Below, piece by piece: positions 29,520 through 42,100 of a stretch of 64,000 nt of DNA. The translations under genes were made by a program, and so were the position numbers. Every line of letters begins with the position of its first letter. Position 1 is the stretch's first letter. The notes under the pieces are model-generated. The model made no database searches, had not been told where the DNA came from, and worked only from the letters and a program-made list of their open reading frames with translations. This DNA comes from Setophaga petechia (Eukaryota > Chordata > Aves > Passeriformes > Parulidae): assembly GCA_024362935.1 (NCBI GenBank), contig JANCRA010000039.1, forward strand, positions 4,713,040 to 4,777,039. Reading direction: 5' to 3'.

Positions 29520-32500
29520 GGGCCATGGAGAGGGGCGTTCACTGTTGGGGGCTCACAGAGACGGAGGGGTTCCACCCGTCCCTCGATATCCCTGTTGGGA
29601 GGGCCACTTCTGCGGGGGCTGCACCTTAACCCCCGCCTTGGCTCCCCCAGCCAGGCTCACCCCTCGTTCCCTTAGCAGGGCTCCTCTCTTCATTCAGCAA
29701 AGCTCTCCCAGCACTCGTCTCCTCCTTCCTGGGGACCCTGTTGTCCCCTCTGGGGATCCCCCCTTAACCCCTGCCTTGGCTCTCCCATCTGGGAACAGTT
29801 TCCCCTGGCCATGGGACCTTAACCTGATGCCAGGGGCAGGGACCCATCCTCTTCCTCCCCATGTCCCTCCCATGTAAAGGCTGTGGGGCTCAGGGCAGCT
29901 TCCACTTTGGGGGAACGGGGAGATTGGGATTTTTTGTTAAAGGTTAAAATCCTGATGACTCTGAGCTCCAGCCTCAGCCTGTAAGGATGAGCTTTGCCCT
30001 TGTGTGCTCTCCCCACACCAGGTTTGGGTGATCTGAGTGGGACTTGTGCAATTTGTGCCTTGAAGTGTTTTGATTATAAAAGGGAAATTGTGATTTAAAC
30101 CCCAAACAAATAAAGAAAGGACTTTGCAAATGCATGGTGTGAAAATTGGTTGATCTGGGAGGAGCCATTGGAGGTTTGGATGTGGTGGTGGTGAGCAGCT
30201 GGCCAGGGCAGAGGGAATGAGGAGGCAGAGCAGTGGAAATTCCAAGCTGCATCTGCAGCTGGTTGCCCCCAGCAGTGAGGGCCTCTGGGGGGCTTCTGCA
30301 GAGTCCTGCTGGTCCCATGAAGGTGCAGTCCAGCAATGCCCAGGCTGGAATCCTCCTGGGATATTCAGAGTTTCCCTCCACTGGGGTTCAGCGATGGGTG
30401 TGGAGGATCCTGCTTGCCCAGTAGAATTTTGGTGGCTTTGTCTTCTTGGAGCAAAACCAGCCTGGAGGCGGGTGGGGGTGTGAGAGGAGCAATTGCAGAT
30501 GCAGGGATCCCAGACCCACCTGGCTCTGCAGGTAGCCCTGGCGAGCTCTCAGAACTTCCTGCTTGCCAAAGCCACCCATGGGCACAGCATGGCTTCGAGC
30601 TGGGAGCAGCTGGCCTGAGGTAGGGCCTGCCTGGGAAACCCCTGGGAATGGAGCTCATGGGAACCCCATGGGAATGCAGCTCGTGGCCCTTGGCAGCCAA
30701 AGCTGTGACAGAGTAATGCTGATGACACTTGGAGAAATCAGCAGGACCTAGTTCTTCAAAATGACCCCTTTTGGGGACAGGATTCGCTGTCACCTCTCCA
30801 TGCTGAGATGCTGTTCCAGATGTGCTGCCCGGGGACCCTGCTGGGACCCTGGGGGTCACCCCTGCAGGCAGGGGGGGTCCCCAGCACCTCCCCAGGCAGG
30901 AGCTGTGGAGGCCTGGGCAGGCACCAAGGAGGGGTCACCCCATCCCAGGGCACAGAGCAGAGCCAGCCCAGGAGCAGAGGGGCTGCTGGTTCCCCAGTTC
31001 GTGCTGGGGGAACTGGGAATGGAGTGGCTGTACAGACAAACCTTTTCTGCTGTGGACAGGCTGCACACCCTCCTGTTGTAACATTACCTGCTGTGCTCTA
31101 CTGTGACTCAGTTTCCCTCTCGGCTCAAGGAGGGACCCTGTCTCTGTCACACACACATCCCACAGCCCAGCAGCACCTGCATTTTGGGTTCAAACATTGC
31201 ATTTTCTCTGGATTCCCCCTCCGGGTCGGCCCTGCTGAGGTTTCTCCTGGCTTTCCTTGTGCTGGGCTGTGCAGCCGGGCAGAGCTGGGAGGGACCCTGC
31301 CCTCGAAGCTGCCGTATCCCGGCTCCTGCCACGTTCCCGTGCTCCACTGCGGCACTGTCCTACAAAATCCTCTGCTGCAGTAATCTGGGAAAAAAACCAC
31401 GAGCCGTGCATGCAGGCAGCAGCTCTGCGTGTAATGACTGCCGGGTTATGGATCTGCACGGGGAGAACTTTGAATTATTGTCTGCACTAAAGCCCTGCAG
31501 TCTGCGCGGTGCCGCTAATGAAATGTGCTGGCTCCCTCTCCCAGTTTCCCGCTGTCGGTGCTGGCTGGAGCAGGGGAGTGGGGCTGGCAGCTCAGCAACG
31601 CTGGGCTGTGCTGGAGCTTTAAATTATCCATGGGTAGAACGGGATCCCCAAAAATGTTTGGGATCGGTTCCTGGGGTCTTGGGGCTCCCAGCTGGGCACC
31701 AGCACCCGGAGCTGGAGCAGGCTCCCAGTGTGGATGCTGCCCTCAGCTCCTCTGAGAGCCATTGGGGTTGGAAAAGACCTTTGACATCATGGAGTCTTAA
31801 ATCCTGCTCTCCAGCCGGTGCTCCCGTTGGCACCCAGCCCAGGTGTGACATCCAGGAGCACGGACATGGTGTCACTGCTGGCAATGTGGGTCCCGGTGTG
31901 ACAGTGACAGGCTGACAAACAGGGTACAAAGCCACCCCGGGCTGCTCTGTGATTTGACTTTTCTCAGCTGCCTCTGGGGCTGTGTGGGTAGGAAGCAGCT
32001 GGGAGGGGGGTCCGTGTGTCCCTCTGCAGGGAGGGGACAAAGGGGGGAGCCTCAGGGACGGCCTTTGCTCGTCACCACTGAGCAGCCGAGGACATCAGGG
32101 CAGCTGATCCGCCTCCCTGCACATCTCCCGTTTGATATTTATAGCACTCGTGTTATCAACTCAAATCAAAATCATGTGATGCTCCACTAACTGGCGCTGC
32201 CGGACTAATTAATCACCGGCGGGGTTAAGTGAGCGGTCAGAGGGTCCATCCTTCCTCTCCAAGTGGGAAATGACGAGGTGATCGGTGCTTCCCAGTAATT
32301 TAACTCTGGGGGAACTGGGGGGATCTGTCGGGGTGCACTGGAGCGGACAGGCGGCTCCGAGCTTCCGGAAGTGCTCCGGGTGAGGAGCGGAGCTGGCAGG
32401 GCAGGATGGGGATGATGATGATGATGATGGACATGTGCCCTGGGGGGCTCTAACCCGGCCCCCCCCAGCGCTGTGTGCCCCTGAAGCGCTGCTGGAGGGG

Positions 32501-32880
32501 GTCAGTCCTGTGCCAACAGTTGCACTAAAGCCTCCCCCTATAACCTGTCGGGAAAAGCGGGGGCTTGTCCCCCTCCCAGGGGACACGCCGGCGGCAGGGG
32601 ACACAGGGACAGGGGACCATGGCCAGTCTGCCCCGGGGGTCCCTGAGGTTGCTGCTCGGTGCCACCCAGCTGTGGGGCTGGGGGCGAGATGGACAGAAGC
32701 CACTGCGGGATGCCCGAGGGTGGCGGATGATGGCGAGGAGGCCACTGAGCGCTACTGGAGGCAACTGGGTGACACGGGGGATGGCAGGCGGGCGCCCGCA
32801 GTGCCACCGCGGGGGCACAGGTAAGTGGCGCCGCGGGGACGCCGCTGGGTGGGCGGTGGACATTGGGCACGGTGATCCCG
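29520..32880. other. Intergenic region between divergent UBALD2 and RNF157
   Basis: No gene recognised. A short CR1 LINE 3'-end fragment in reverse orientation is visible at about 31760-31800. The AT-rich segment 32125-32225 (with ACTAATTAATCACC) contrasts with its GC-rich flanks and is a candidate conserved regulatory element. A short (GAT)n run lies at 32410-32430. The large open frames on both strands are compositional. Confidence 0.45.
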
Positions 32881-33126
32881 ACAACACCGCTTCTCCTCAG
32901 CTCACCGCCGGGCCGGGGCGGGCCGGGGCGTGCCGGCCGATGGCGGCCCCGCCCCGAGTGTCGCAGCCCCGCGGTGCCGCGGAGGCGGCGCCGGGCGCGG
33001 CGCAGAGCGGAGCGGAGCGGAGGATGCTGCGGGCGGGGGCCGCCGCCAGCCCCGCTCCCGGCCCCCGTCCCGGTCCCGGGCGGGAGGAGTCCCCGCCGCC
33101 CCCCGCCCGCTGAGCCCGGCCCGGCC
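32880..33126 (+). promoter_or_regulatory. RNF157 promoter / 5' UTR (CpG-rich)
   Basis: GC- and CpG-dense sequence immediately before the RNF157 start codon, with GGGCGGGG-like blocks and no TATA box. A GTAAGT at 32821 and a CTCCTCAG at 32893-32900 could bound a tiny 5' UTR intron, but nothing else supports it. Confidence 0.5.
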
Positions 33127-36100
33127 ATGGGGGCTCTGACCAGCCGGCAGAACGCAGGGGTGGAGGAAGTGGATATCCCCGCTAATTCCGTCTACAGATA
33201 CCCCCCGAAATCCGGTGAGCCCCCGGGGTGTCTCGGGTCCCGGTGCCGCCGGTGGGGAGGGACAAAGGGGAGCGAGTCGGGCACGCACCGGGCACGACCT
33301 TGCTCCGGGCGGGGGTGACCCTGCGCACCCCAAAACAAACCCTGACGCACCGGGGGGGGCACCCTGAAAATCTGGGTCTGGTGCGGGCACCCTGCGTGAG
33401 TCCGGCGCGGAGGGATGGGGGTTCCCCCTCTCCAGGAGCCCCTCTGCCCGCGCAGCCCGCTTCCCAAACTTGGCTGAGTTGACGCGACTTTAATGACATT
33501 ATTGTCATAATTATTTCTGTAGCCGTGGTCTGCGGCACCGGGCTCCGGAGTTGCTTTTTTTAGCCGGCTACTCCGGTGCTGGCTGCTCGGGAAAATCCTG
33601 GGTTTAAATTCCCGGGAGGATGAGGGAGGCTGGGGTGGGAGGGATTGGAGGGCATCCCTCCTTCCCAGGGCTCTGCCCCATCGGAGCACCCCAGCCCCTG
33701 CCCTGGGGACCCTTCCCCTTCCCGGCTCCTCTCCGCGCCTCGGGGCTCGCTGTGATTCATCTCCCGCTCCTCAACCGGCCCTGGCTCAAACCTTGTGCGT
33801 GACCTTGGAAAATCCGTCCCTCCCCTCCGTGCCTCAGTTTTCCCTGCAAGGGCCGGGCTGAGCGGGCGTCCGAGGGGGAGGGAGGGGTGGTGGGGTCCAG
33901 CCCTCGGGTGGGCAGCGCTTCAGAGCCGCAGAAATACCGGCCCCGGTGGGTGATGCCCCGGAGCACCGTGTGTGCGTGCGAGGAGACTGCACAGGATCCT
34001 TGCAGTACTAAATATTATTAATAGGTAACTATTTTGGTAGTTAATAGGATAAGGTAAACGCTCAGATCGTTAGTGCTGTGGAAAATTATTCACTAATTAC
34101 AATTAAAGACCTCCTTAGCAAGAATTACAGCCAACACAAACCCTGCTCTTGTCCTGAAAAGCTGTGCTTGCCTTTTTTTTTTAAATTTTAATCTAAAATA
34201 GGTTGCACAGCTGGCTGGAGATGGCTGATCCTTGACAGCCTGGCCTCCTGCAGGGCTCCCCCAGCTCCCCTTTTTACATGGTTTCAAGGCATCTTGGTTT
34301 CATGCCAGGTGAGGCTGGACCAGCCCATCCATGGGATTGCTCTTTGTAGGGTTGGTGTCTCCGTGCATCACAAGTTTTTCTCTTGGGACCGTGTCTTATT
34401 TAGGGGATTGTGAAATATCTGGGTACAAAGGGATGGAGGGTGCAAGTGCACCCAGCTGAGCACTTCCATGCTCATCTCAGCTGCAGAAGTCACCAGGCTG
34501 ATGCTCAGCTCCAGCTTCCAGGGGGAGCCCAGGGCTCCTGGCTGTGCTCAGCTGGCCTGGTCCCACTGCTGCCTCTGGGTAGAGCTGGGGGGATGGTCCT
34601 GCTGCTGCCCAGGGTCCTCAGGAGAAGGGCAGGAGGTGCCCAGGTGACACAGCCATCTGCACAGGGACAAGGGCAGGCTGGTGGCCCTGGAGATTATGGC
34701 TGGTTTGCCTTTAATCCGATGGGATTTGACTTCAGTGCTGCCGGCAGCCCATCACCACTGAGCAGCCAAGGGAGGACGTGCCGGGCAGAGGAGCTGATTC
34801 TGCTGTGCCAGCAGCACTTCCCTCACCTCAAAAGCCACCTGGAAACAGCCACTGGCTTGGAAATGTGGTGCTGGAGGGGAATCTCATGGGACCTTGGGGC
34901 ATTTTCCTCTCTCTGGGATGTGGCTTTGGCTGTGGGCTCTCTCGGGATGGCCAGTGCAGCCTGTGGGAATAGGGCAGATGTGTCTGGTCCAGTTTAGCAT
35001 CTCCCCGTCCTGGGGGTCCCACCCCTTCCAGACAGTGTCAATGGGATTAGTTAAACCATAATTTTTGGAATAAAGGCTGAGATTTACTTCCATGGCTGCC
35101 ACTGGGAGGAAGAGCGAGTGGGGGCTGTAGATGGAGCTCGCTGCCTGGCTACTGGGATGGCTTTTGGGGCAGGTCCCCAGCTCTCAGCCCCTGTCCCCAG
35201 CTGAAGCTGGCACCGAGCTCCCCTGGGGCACATGGGGCTGTGAGCAGGGCCCTGACTGGGGGCAGGAGCACAGGGATTAATGCAGCAGTGCCCCCCAGTC
35301 GTGGGGCACAAGCCCAGGTGGTGGCAGAGCCGTGGCAGCTGAGGGCTGACACAGCAGTGCTGGGGCAGGGCTGGCCTCAGCTCTGGCTGCCTGCTTTGAG
35401 CACAGGATTAAATAATGGGCTGCCCAGGGGCAGAAGCACCCAGAGCCTTTACCCAGCCCATCCCAGCACCCTGTGCTGGCAGCCATGGCCGCAGGGTGTC
35501 CCTGTGCCAGCAGCAAGCCATGCCACCCGTCTGGGCTGACTGCAGGCTGTGCAAACCTGTGCTTCCCTCACCAGGGGGGTGTGGATGAGCTGGGAATGAG
35601 CTTTTCTGGTTTAGCAGCTTTGCAGAGCCAGAGGCTGCAGTGCCAGAGCCCAGCAGGGCAGTGGTGGCTGGGGCACAGTGCAGGACATGTCACACACGAG
35701 GGTCCTCACGCTTCTCTGTCAGCTGGACAAGGTGGCATCACTGCCACTCATGGGGAAAAGGAGCTGACAGCTGCTGCCAGATGTGAGCCAGCAGATGTGC
35801 AGGATACACAGACATTTTTTTTTGCCAGGAACCTGAGGCAATTGGGGTTTATTCCTCCTTTCCAGCAGCTGCTCTGTGCAGCCCTTCCCGAGATGTGGCT
35901 GTCCTTGACAGGCTCTCCTTCCCTGGGAGTAGGCGTTGGATTTACAGTCAGCCCATGTAAGGTGGCTGTGGCTGGGAAGGTCCTTCCCTGCCCCCCAGCC
36001 ATGTCCAGGGAGTCACTGACACGCTCCTGCCCATGCCCTGGGCTTTCCTGTGCTGGTGCTTCCCTGGAAAAGCCTGGCACGACACAACCTCTTGTTTAAC

Positions 36101-39100
36101 AGCAAGGAGGACCCTTCCTGGGAGGGAGCACAGAGCTGGTTCTGCCTGCTGTCAAAAGGGAGTTGAAGCTTCTGGGGGATGCGCTGGGAGCCTGCAGCAC
36201 CCAGGGATGCTCCCAACCCCTGGCAGGGAGACCGGGTGATGGCAGCATGGTCCTCACCTGCTCTGCCCATCCTGTGGGAGCCCCCAGCACGCACTAAACC
36301 CTGGCTGGACAAATCAGAGAGCCTGTGCTCCATTTTCCAGCTTTTCCTCACTGCTGGGGTGGCTTTTCTTCATGTTTAAATGTAATTTTTTTGCCATCTC
36401 CTGCTCTGGCTCCAAGTCAGTGTCAGGAAGAGCTCTGGATGGTCCCGTTCTCCCCTGGCTGTGCTGTTGCAGGCAGCTCTGAAGGCACTTTGCTCTTGAG
36501 GCTTTTTTTTTCCACCTGGCTGAGTCCTTCCAGGCGAGCTGCCTATAAATTATGTAGATGGAAAATGGGACCTGAAAGCAGCAGGCATCAATAATTGATG
36601 GTCGACGTTTGCTCAGGGGCTGGCTGCATCCAGGCTGCATCAGGGGCTGGGGCAGAGCTGTGGGACCCCACTCTGTGCCACGGGGCTGGGGCAGAGCTGT
36701 GTGACCCCACTATGTGCCATGGGGCTGGGGCAGAGCTGTGTGACCCCATTCCTCCCTCCTGGCCCAGAGTTACATCCCCCCTACTCCTCCCCTTGGGCTT
36801 TGGGCTCCCTTTTGGCTTTCAGTGCAGGATTAAAGCCTGATCCAGGACAGTTGCTGCCTCTGTTGGAAGCTGATTGCAGAGCTGCAGCCCAGGTTTAAAC
36901 TCCTTTATCTGTGGTCCCCAAATGTTTGGTTTTGGGGCGTCCTCCAGGGGGGTGCATATGGATCTGTGCTGATGGGTTTGGGGTTTTTATAAGCTAAACC
37001 CTGTCCCTGTGGCCATCAGGATGCAGGACACTGTGTCCATATCTGACTGACTCCTGGTGCCTCTGCTCACCCCTTGCTGCTGCCCCATCCCTATTCACCT
37101 TTCCCTTTCCCTTTTTTCCCTCCTCAATCCCAACCCTCCTGCCTGTCCAGGTCCTGTGCTTTCCCCACACAGCCCAGCTCTCACAGACAAGGAGCAGGCA
37201 CCAGTTGTCTCCTGGCTGGGCTGAGAGGAAACTCCCCTGGAGGGGAGAAGTGCCTGACCTGGGGGCTGCTCCCAGCTCGGGGCCGGGACATTCTGGTGTT
37301 TTGGCTCTGTGAGGGAAGAAAGAGCCCTGATCACTGTCCAGCATTCATCAGGGCAATGTGGAGCACTCAGCAGGGCAGGTGCTGACCTCCTGGAGGGTCT
37401 ACAGGACCCCAAATCCTGCCTGGCACAGGTGAGCCCTTCCTAGGGAAGGCTGCAGGCTGAGAATGGACAGAACTCAGTTCAGTTGTGCTCTGCCCACGTT
37501 CCTGGTGGCAGCTGCAGCCAGCCTGGGCAGTGTCTGGCTGGGGACACGCTGCCCTCAGTGGCACACGAGGTCTGTGCCATCAGGGCAGGAGCAGCCCTGG
37601 GCTGTATCTGGCTCCGTGCTGCCCTTCCCGGCAGCATCCCCGGGATGTGGGAGCCAGCCTGGCTCCTGCGGGGCTCTCTGCAGGTCAGGCCGTGCCGCTG
37701 CCTCTCCTCCCTCCTCCAGGGCATGAGCTGCTGTTTGTGGCCAGGATTAACTCAGCTCTGCTGCCCCAGGGGCCAGGATCCATCCGCTCCTGCCAGGATT
37801 GGGGGGTGGCTGAAGGTCAGGGTGACCTTGGGTGGCTCAGGCCGTGCTGGGGCTCACAGGGGTTTCTCAGACAGGGAAAGGGGAGCAGGCACTGTTAAAT
37901 CCCAGGGATGGAGCAGCCCCGAGGGCTGGAGCCCTGCACCGCTCCCCATCCCGGCTCGGCCCGTGGTGCTGGAGCGGGTGGGATGCAGGAGGAGGGGAGG
38001 GCAGGCAGGGAGCTGGTCCTCGGCAGCCTCAGTGTGTGAGCTCAACCAGAAAGGCTCCCAGCAAGGTGACCCTGGGGACAAAGTCACCTCCGAGCCATCG
38101 ATCCGGTGGCTCGGTGCCGCTCCCCTGGGCTCAGGCTCTCGCCGTGCTCTCGTTTCAGGGAGTTACTTCGCCAACCACTTCATCATGGGCGGGGAGAAGT
38201 TCGACTCCACGCACCCCGAGGGGTACCTGTTCGGCGAGAACAGCGACCTCAACTTCCTGGGCAACCGGCCCGTGGTGGTGGGTACCGGGGGGAGCCGGGC
38301 ACCGGCACGGCCCGAACCGGGGAGGCTGAGTGTGACAGTGGGGTGTGCGGGACAGGCTGAGTGTGACAGTGGGGTGTGCGGGACAGGCTGAGTGTGACAG
38401 TGGGGTGCGGGACAGGCTGTGTGTGACAAGGGGTGAGGGACAGGAGGGTGTGGGACAGGGGGTGCGCGACAGGCTGAGTGTGACAGTGGGGTGTGTGACA
38501 GGGGGGTGTGTGACAGGGGGTGTGTGACAGGGGGTGTGCGGGACAGGCTGAGTGTGACAAGGGGTGAGGGACAGGCTGAGTGTGACAGGAGAGTGCGGGA
38601 CAGGCTGTGTGTGACAGGGGGAGTGCGGGATGAGGCTGAGTGTGACGGAGGGGTGTGCGGGACAGGCTGAGTGTGACTGGCTATGTGTGACATGGAGGGT
38701 GTGCGGGACAGGCTGTGTGTGACAGGGTGGAGTGTGAGACAGGCTGTGTGTGACAGGCTGAGTGTGACAGTGGGGTGTGCGGGACAGGCTGAGTGTGACA
38801 GAGGGGGTGCAGGACAGGCTGAATGTGACAGGCTGAGTGTGACAGGCTGTGTGTGACAGGCTGTGTGTGATGGGGGTGTGCGGGACAGGCTGTGTGTGAC
38901 AGGCTATGTGTGACAGGGTGGGGTGTGCGGGACAGGCTGTGTGTGACATGGGGGATGTGTGGGACCGGCTGCTGGCTGTCCCCTCCATGGGCTGCTGGCT
39001 GTCCCCTCCACGGGCAGAGCCTGCCGAGCCCGCCTGGAGTGGATTCTCTGATGGCTCATACGAGGGCTGGGTTCCTGCTTGTGAAAAACGCCAATCCCTT

Positions 39101-42100
39101 GTTTTTAAAATTTTAAGAGTTTAATAGTAATAAAATGGTTATAAAAATAGTGATACAATTAGAGTAATAATAATTTGGACAAGTTGAGTTAGGACAATAT
39201 GAGACAATAAAGACAAAGAGTTACAGACGTCCAGGTACCTTTTCTGGGCAGCATGTGCCCGAAGAAGGACCCACGTTAACAAAGGATTAACCCTTAAAGC
39301 AACAGCCTCTTGCATATTCATACACTTCATACATGATGCATAATTCTATTCAAACACAGGATTCTGTCTGGTCATTGTCAGCTTCTTCCTCTGAGTCCTA
39401 ACAGTGCCTTCAAGATGGGAAGAAGTTCGTTTCTTCTGATAAGAGGGCAATAAATTCTTTTTTTCTGAAAGATTCAGGTGTCCTGTGGCTGCTATCTCAG
39501 TGTGAGTCCTTTCTTTAAAAAAAGTATCCTACGTAGCATCATTTCTATTTTAACATTCTTTATAACCTAAAACTAAATTTAACACAGCACTTAAGAAAAT
39601 TAATACAGCATTACTTTCTAACACAACACATATAATATTCATTTTAATATTTGTGAAAAGCCAATCATAAAATATGCATTTTTCACACTGCTGCAGCCTG
39701 TCTCCTATCCAGGACTGGTGGTGAAGGGGAATTGGGCTGATTTAATCCAACTTCTTTCTCATTCCCTCTCCAAGAGCTGAGTTTTCTCCTGCATCCCCCA
39801 TCTCATGCAGGAGCCATATCCCAGACAGGAGGGCACACAACACACAGGCCCTGGTGTGGTTCAGGGGAGTAAAGCAACTTGGACAGGAACAGATGAAATT
39901 ACTCCCCAAGTTTCAGCAAGGAAGGGGAAGAAAAAAATATAAAATAAAATAAAATAAAATAAAATAAAATAATTAAATAAAATGAAAAGGCCTGGGGTAG
40001 GTTGGGGCTGGGAGGGACGTGGATGGGTTTTGCAGTGCTGGGTGCTGCCAGCTCCAGCTGGTCTCAGGGCACAAAGGAACTGAGCTGAAGGGAGGTCCCT
40101 ACACTCCAGGCTTCTGGAGATGGTTTTTGTGCTTGCTGCCTTTGGAAAGGGAAGAAATGAGAGCAGGGGTTCAGCCTGGGAATGATGTTCCCCCTCATCT
40201 GGGTGCCTCTCAGCAGTGGGACAACTCACCAGCACTGTCTGGAGGAGTTTGGGGGGTTAAGTGTTCAAAAGATTCAGGGTGAGGATTTAATAGTCACCAA
40301 AGCTTTTCTGTTAAGTTGAGATAAACTTGCCTGGTGCTTTGGCCCAGCTCTCAAGCATTGCCTGCTGCCAGCAAGGTTCCTGTTTCCTCCTTGGAACTGG
40401 CTTTGCAAGTGTTTTGGCAGCATCATGTGGTCCTTCAGCAGGGAAGTGTCCAGCCCTGGGCTGTGCCAGAGCAGGGATCCAGGCAGAGCCAAGGTCAGGA
40501 GCACCCACAAAGCCAAGGAACAGTGGGGGCCAAAGGCAGAGCCTTTCCCTCCCTCCTCGGCGCTTCCCTGAAAATGAGACGTCAGCACTCAGGGTCTCTT
40601 CCAGCAGTGAGTGTTGAGAAATCCTCTTGATTACAGTAAAAGCCTCTAAACTGCCCAGTGAGCAGTTCCCATGTCAGCAGAGCAGCAGGGAAGGCAAAGG
40701 AACAGCTTGGAAACAGCAGAGAGAATTAATCCAGCATCACGAGCTAAATTGTCCTGCTCCGGTTTAATTACCGATGGCTCTGGGCTGCAGAGCTGTGACC
40801 AAGGTCCCGTCTCCCTGGGGAGCAGGGGCAGTGCTGGGGCTGGACTTTGGGTCAGGCCCCTTTTGGGGGCTCAGGGAGGAGTTGGGGGGATCTGTGTTGG
40901 TTCTGGTCCCAGCCTGTGTCCAGGCAACACTTGGGTCTCTCTGATGCTGCCTCTGAGTGCTGTCCTGATGCTTCTTTGTGATACTTTTGCTTTCTGACCT
41001 TCTGGGAGAGCCCTGGTGGGGCTGGAAGCATTAAAGATGGCCACTGCTTTTTGGTGGGGGGTTAATTTTGGGTTCCTTGGGGATCAAGGGCCAGGTGATC
41101 TTGGAAGAATTGTGTCCCAAGTCCTCTGTGAGCAGAGCAGTTTGTCTGAGCTATGAGCTGCTGCCACAGGGATGTGCAGGGCAGCCGGAGGCTGTGCAGG
41201 CTCTCCCCTCCATGGTACATGATAATCTGGATTTTCCAGCTGGGAACAGGTTCCCAAGGGGCTGGGAAGGGCATTGCAGGTTAAGTAGCTCCCACCATGC
41301 AGGGGCTGAGGAGCAGAGCAGCTGCTGGAGGCACTCAGGGAGCACAGGGGAAGCCAGGAACTGTTGAAATGTGCCGCTGGGTTTCCCTGCCCACGCAAAG
41401 CTGCTGGGGTTTGCTTGTAGAAAAACCCCAAGACAGACTTTTGAGGGTGGTTTTTATTTCACTTCAGCAAAAGCTGGTCTGCACCAAATGTTGCTGTAGG
41501 CATGTGGATGACATTCTTAACTTCACCACAACCGTTACCCATTTTTTTCTGTTTTGTTTCAGCTTGATTGAAAGTGAGGAGATGCAAAACGTCCTCTGAA
41601 GAGCCCCTTTCCGACATACAAAATCTGGCTTGTAAAATTCAATTTAAAAAGAAATCCAACCACCCCCAAAAAGTGCTTTTCACACGTGGGACTGAAAGAG
41701 CCCAAAGTGGTTTCTGCAGAGCACAATTTGCCTGTGGCACTTCCCCATCCCTGTCACCCACCCCTGGCTGCTGCAGCAGGAGGAGGGGTGCACCCATGGG
41801 TGCTTTCCCTGCCAGGGCTGGTTTGGGTATGGTTGGACTGGTGCAAACAAGCAATTTTGGGTGACTGCATTAGTTTGAATATCAGGGGATGTATCACGAC
41901 ATGGCACAACCTGTCATGACAGGCTCAGCTTCAGCCTGGAGCATGTTCTCACTCTCTCCCCTCCAGCTGCTCTGGGTGACTCTGCAGGTGCTCAGTTCTG
42001 CAGGTGCACGTTTAGTGACTCATAGAAAAGTTCGTTAACAGCAGTTTAATTACTCTGCTGCCCTTTTCCCCTCCTGAGGAGGGTCAGAGCAGTGGGAGGC

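Noticed and set aside
32640..32820. Possible upstream coding exon ending at GTAAGT before RNF157
   Set aside because: The MGALTSRQ start at 33127 matches the known RNF157 N-terminus. The upstream frame has no resemblance to it.
38155..38988. 277-codon minus-strand frame rich in Ser/His/Thr/Pro
   Set aside because: It is produced by the GTGTGACAG minisatellite, and the repeat has no stops in that frame.
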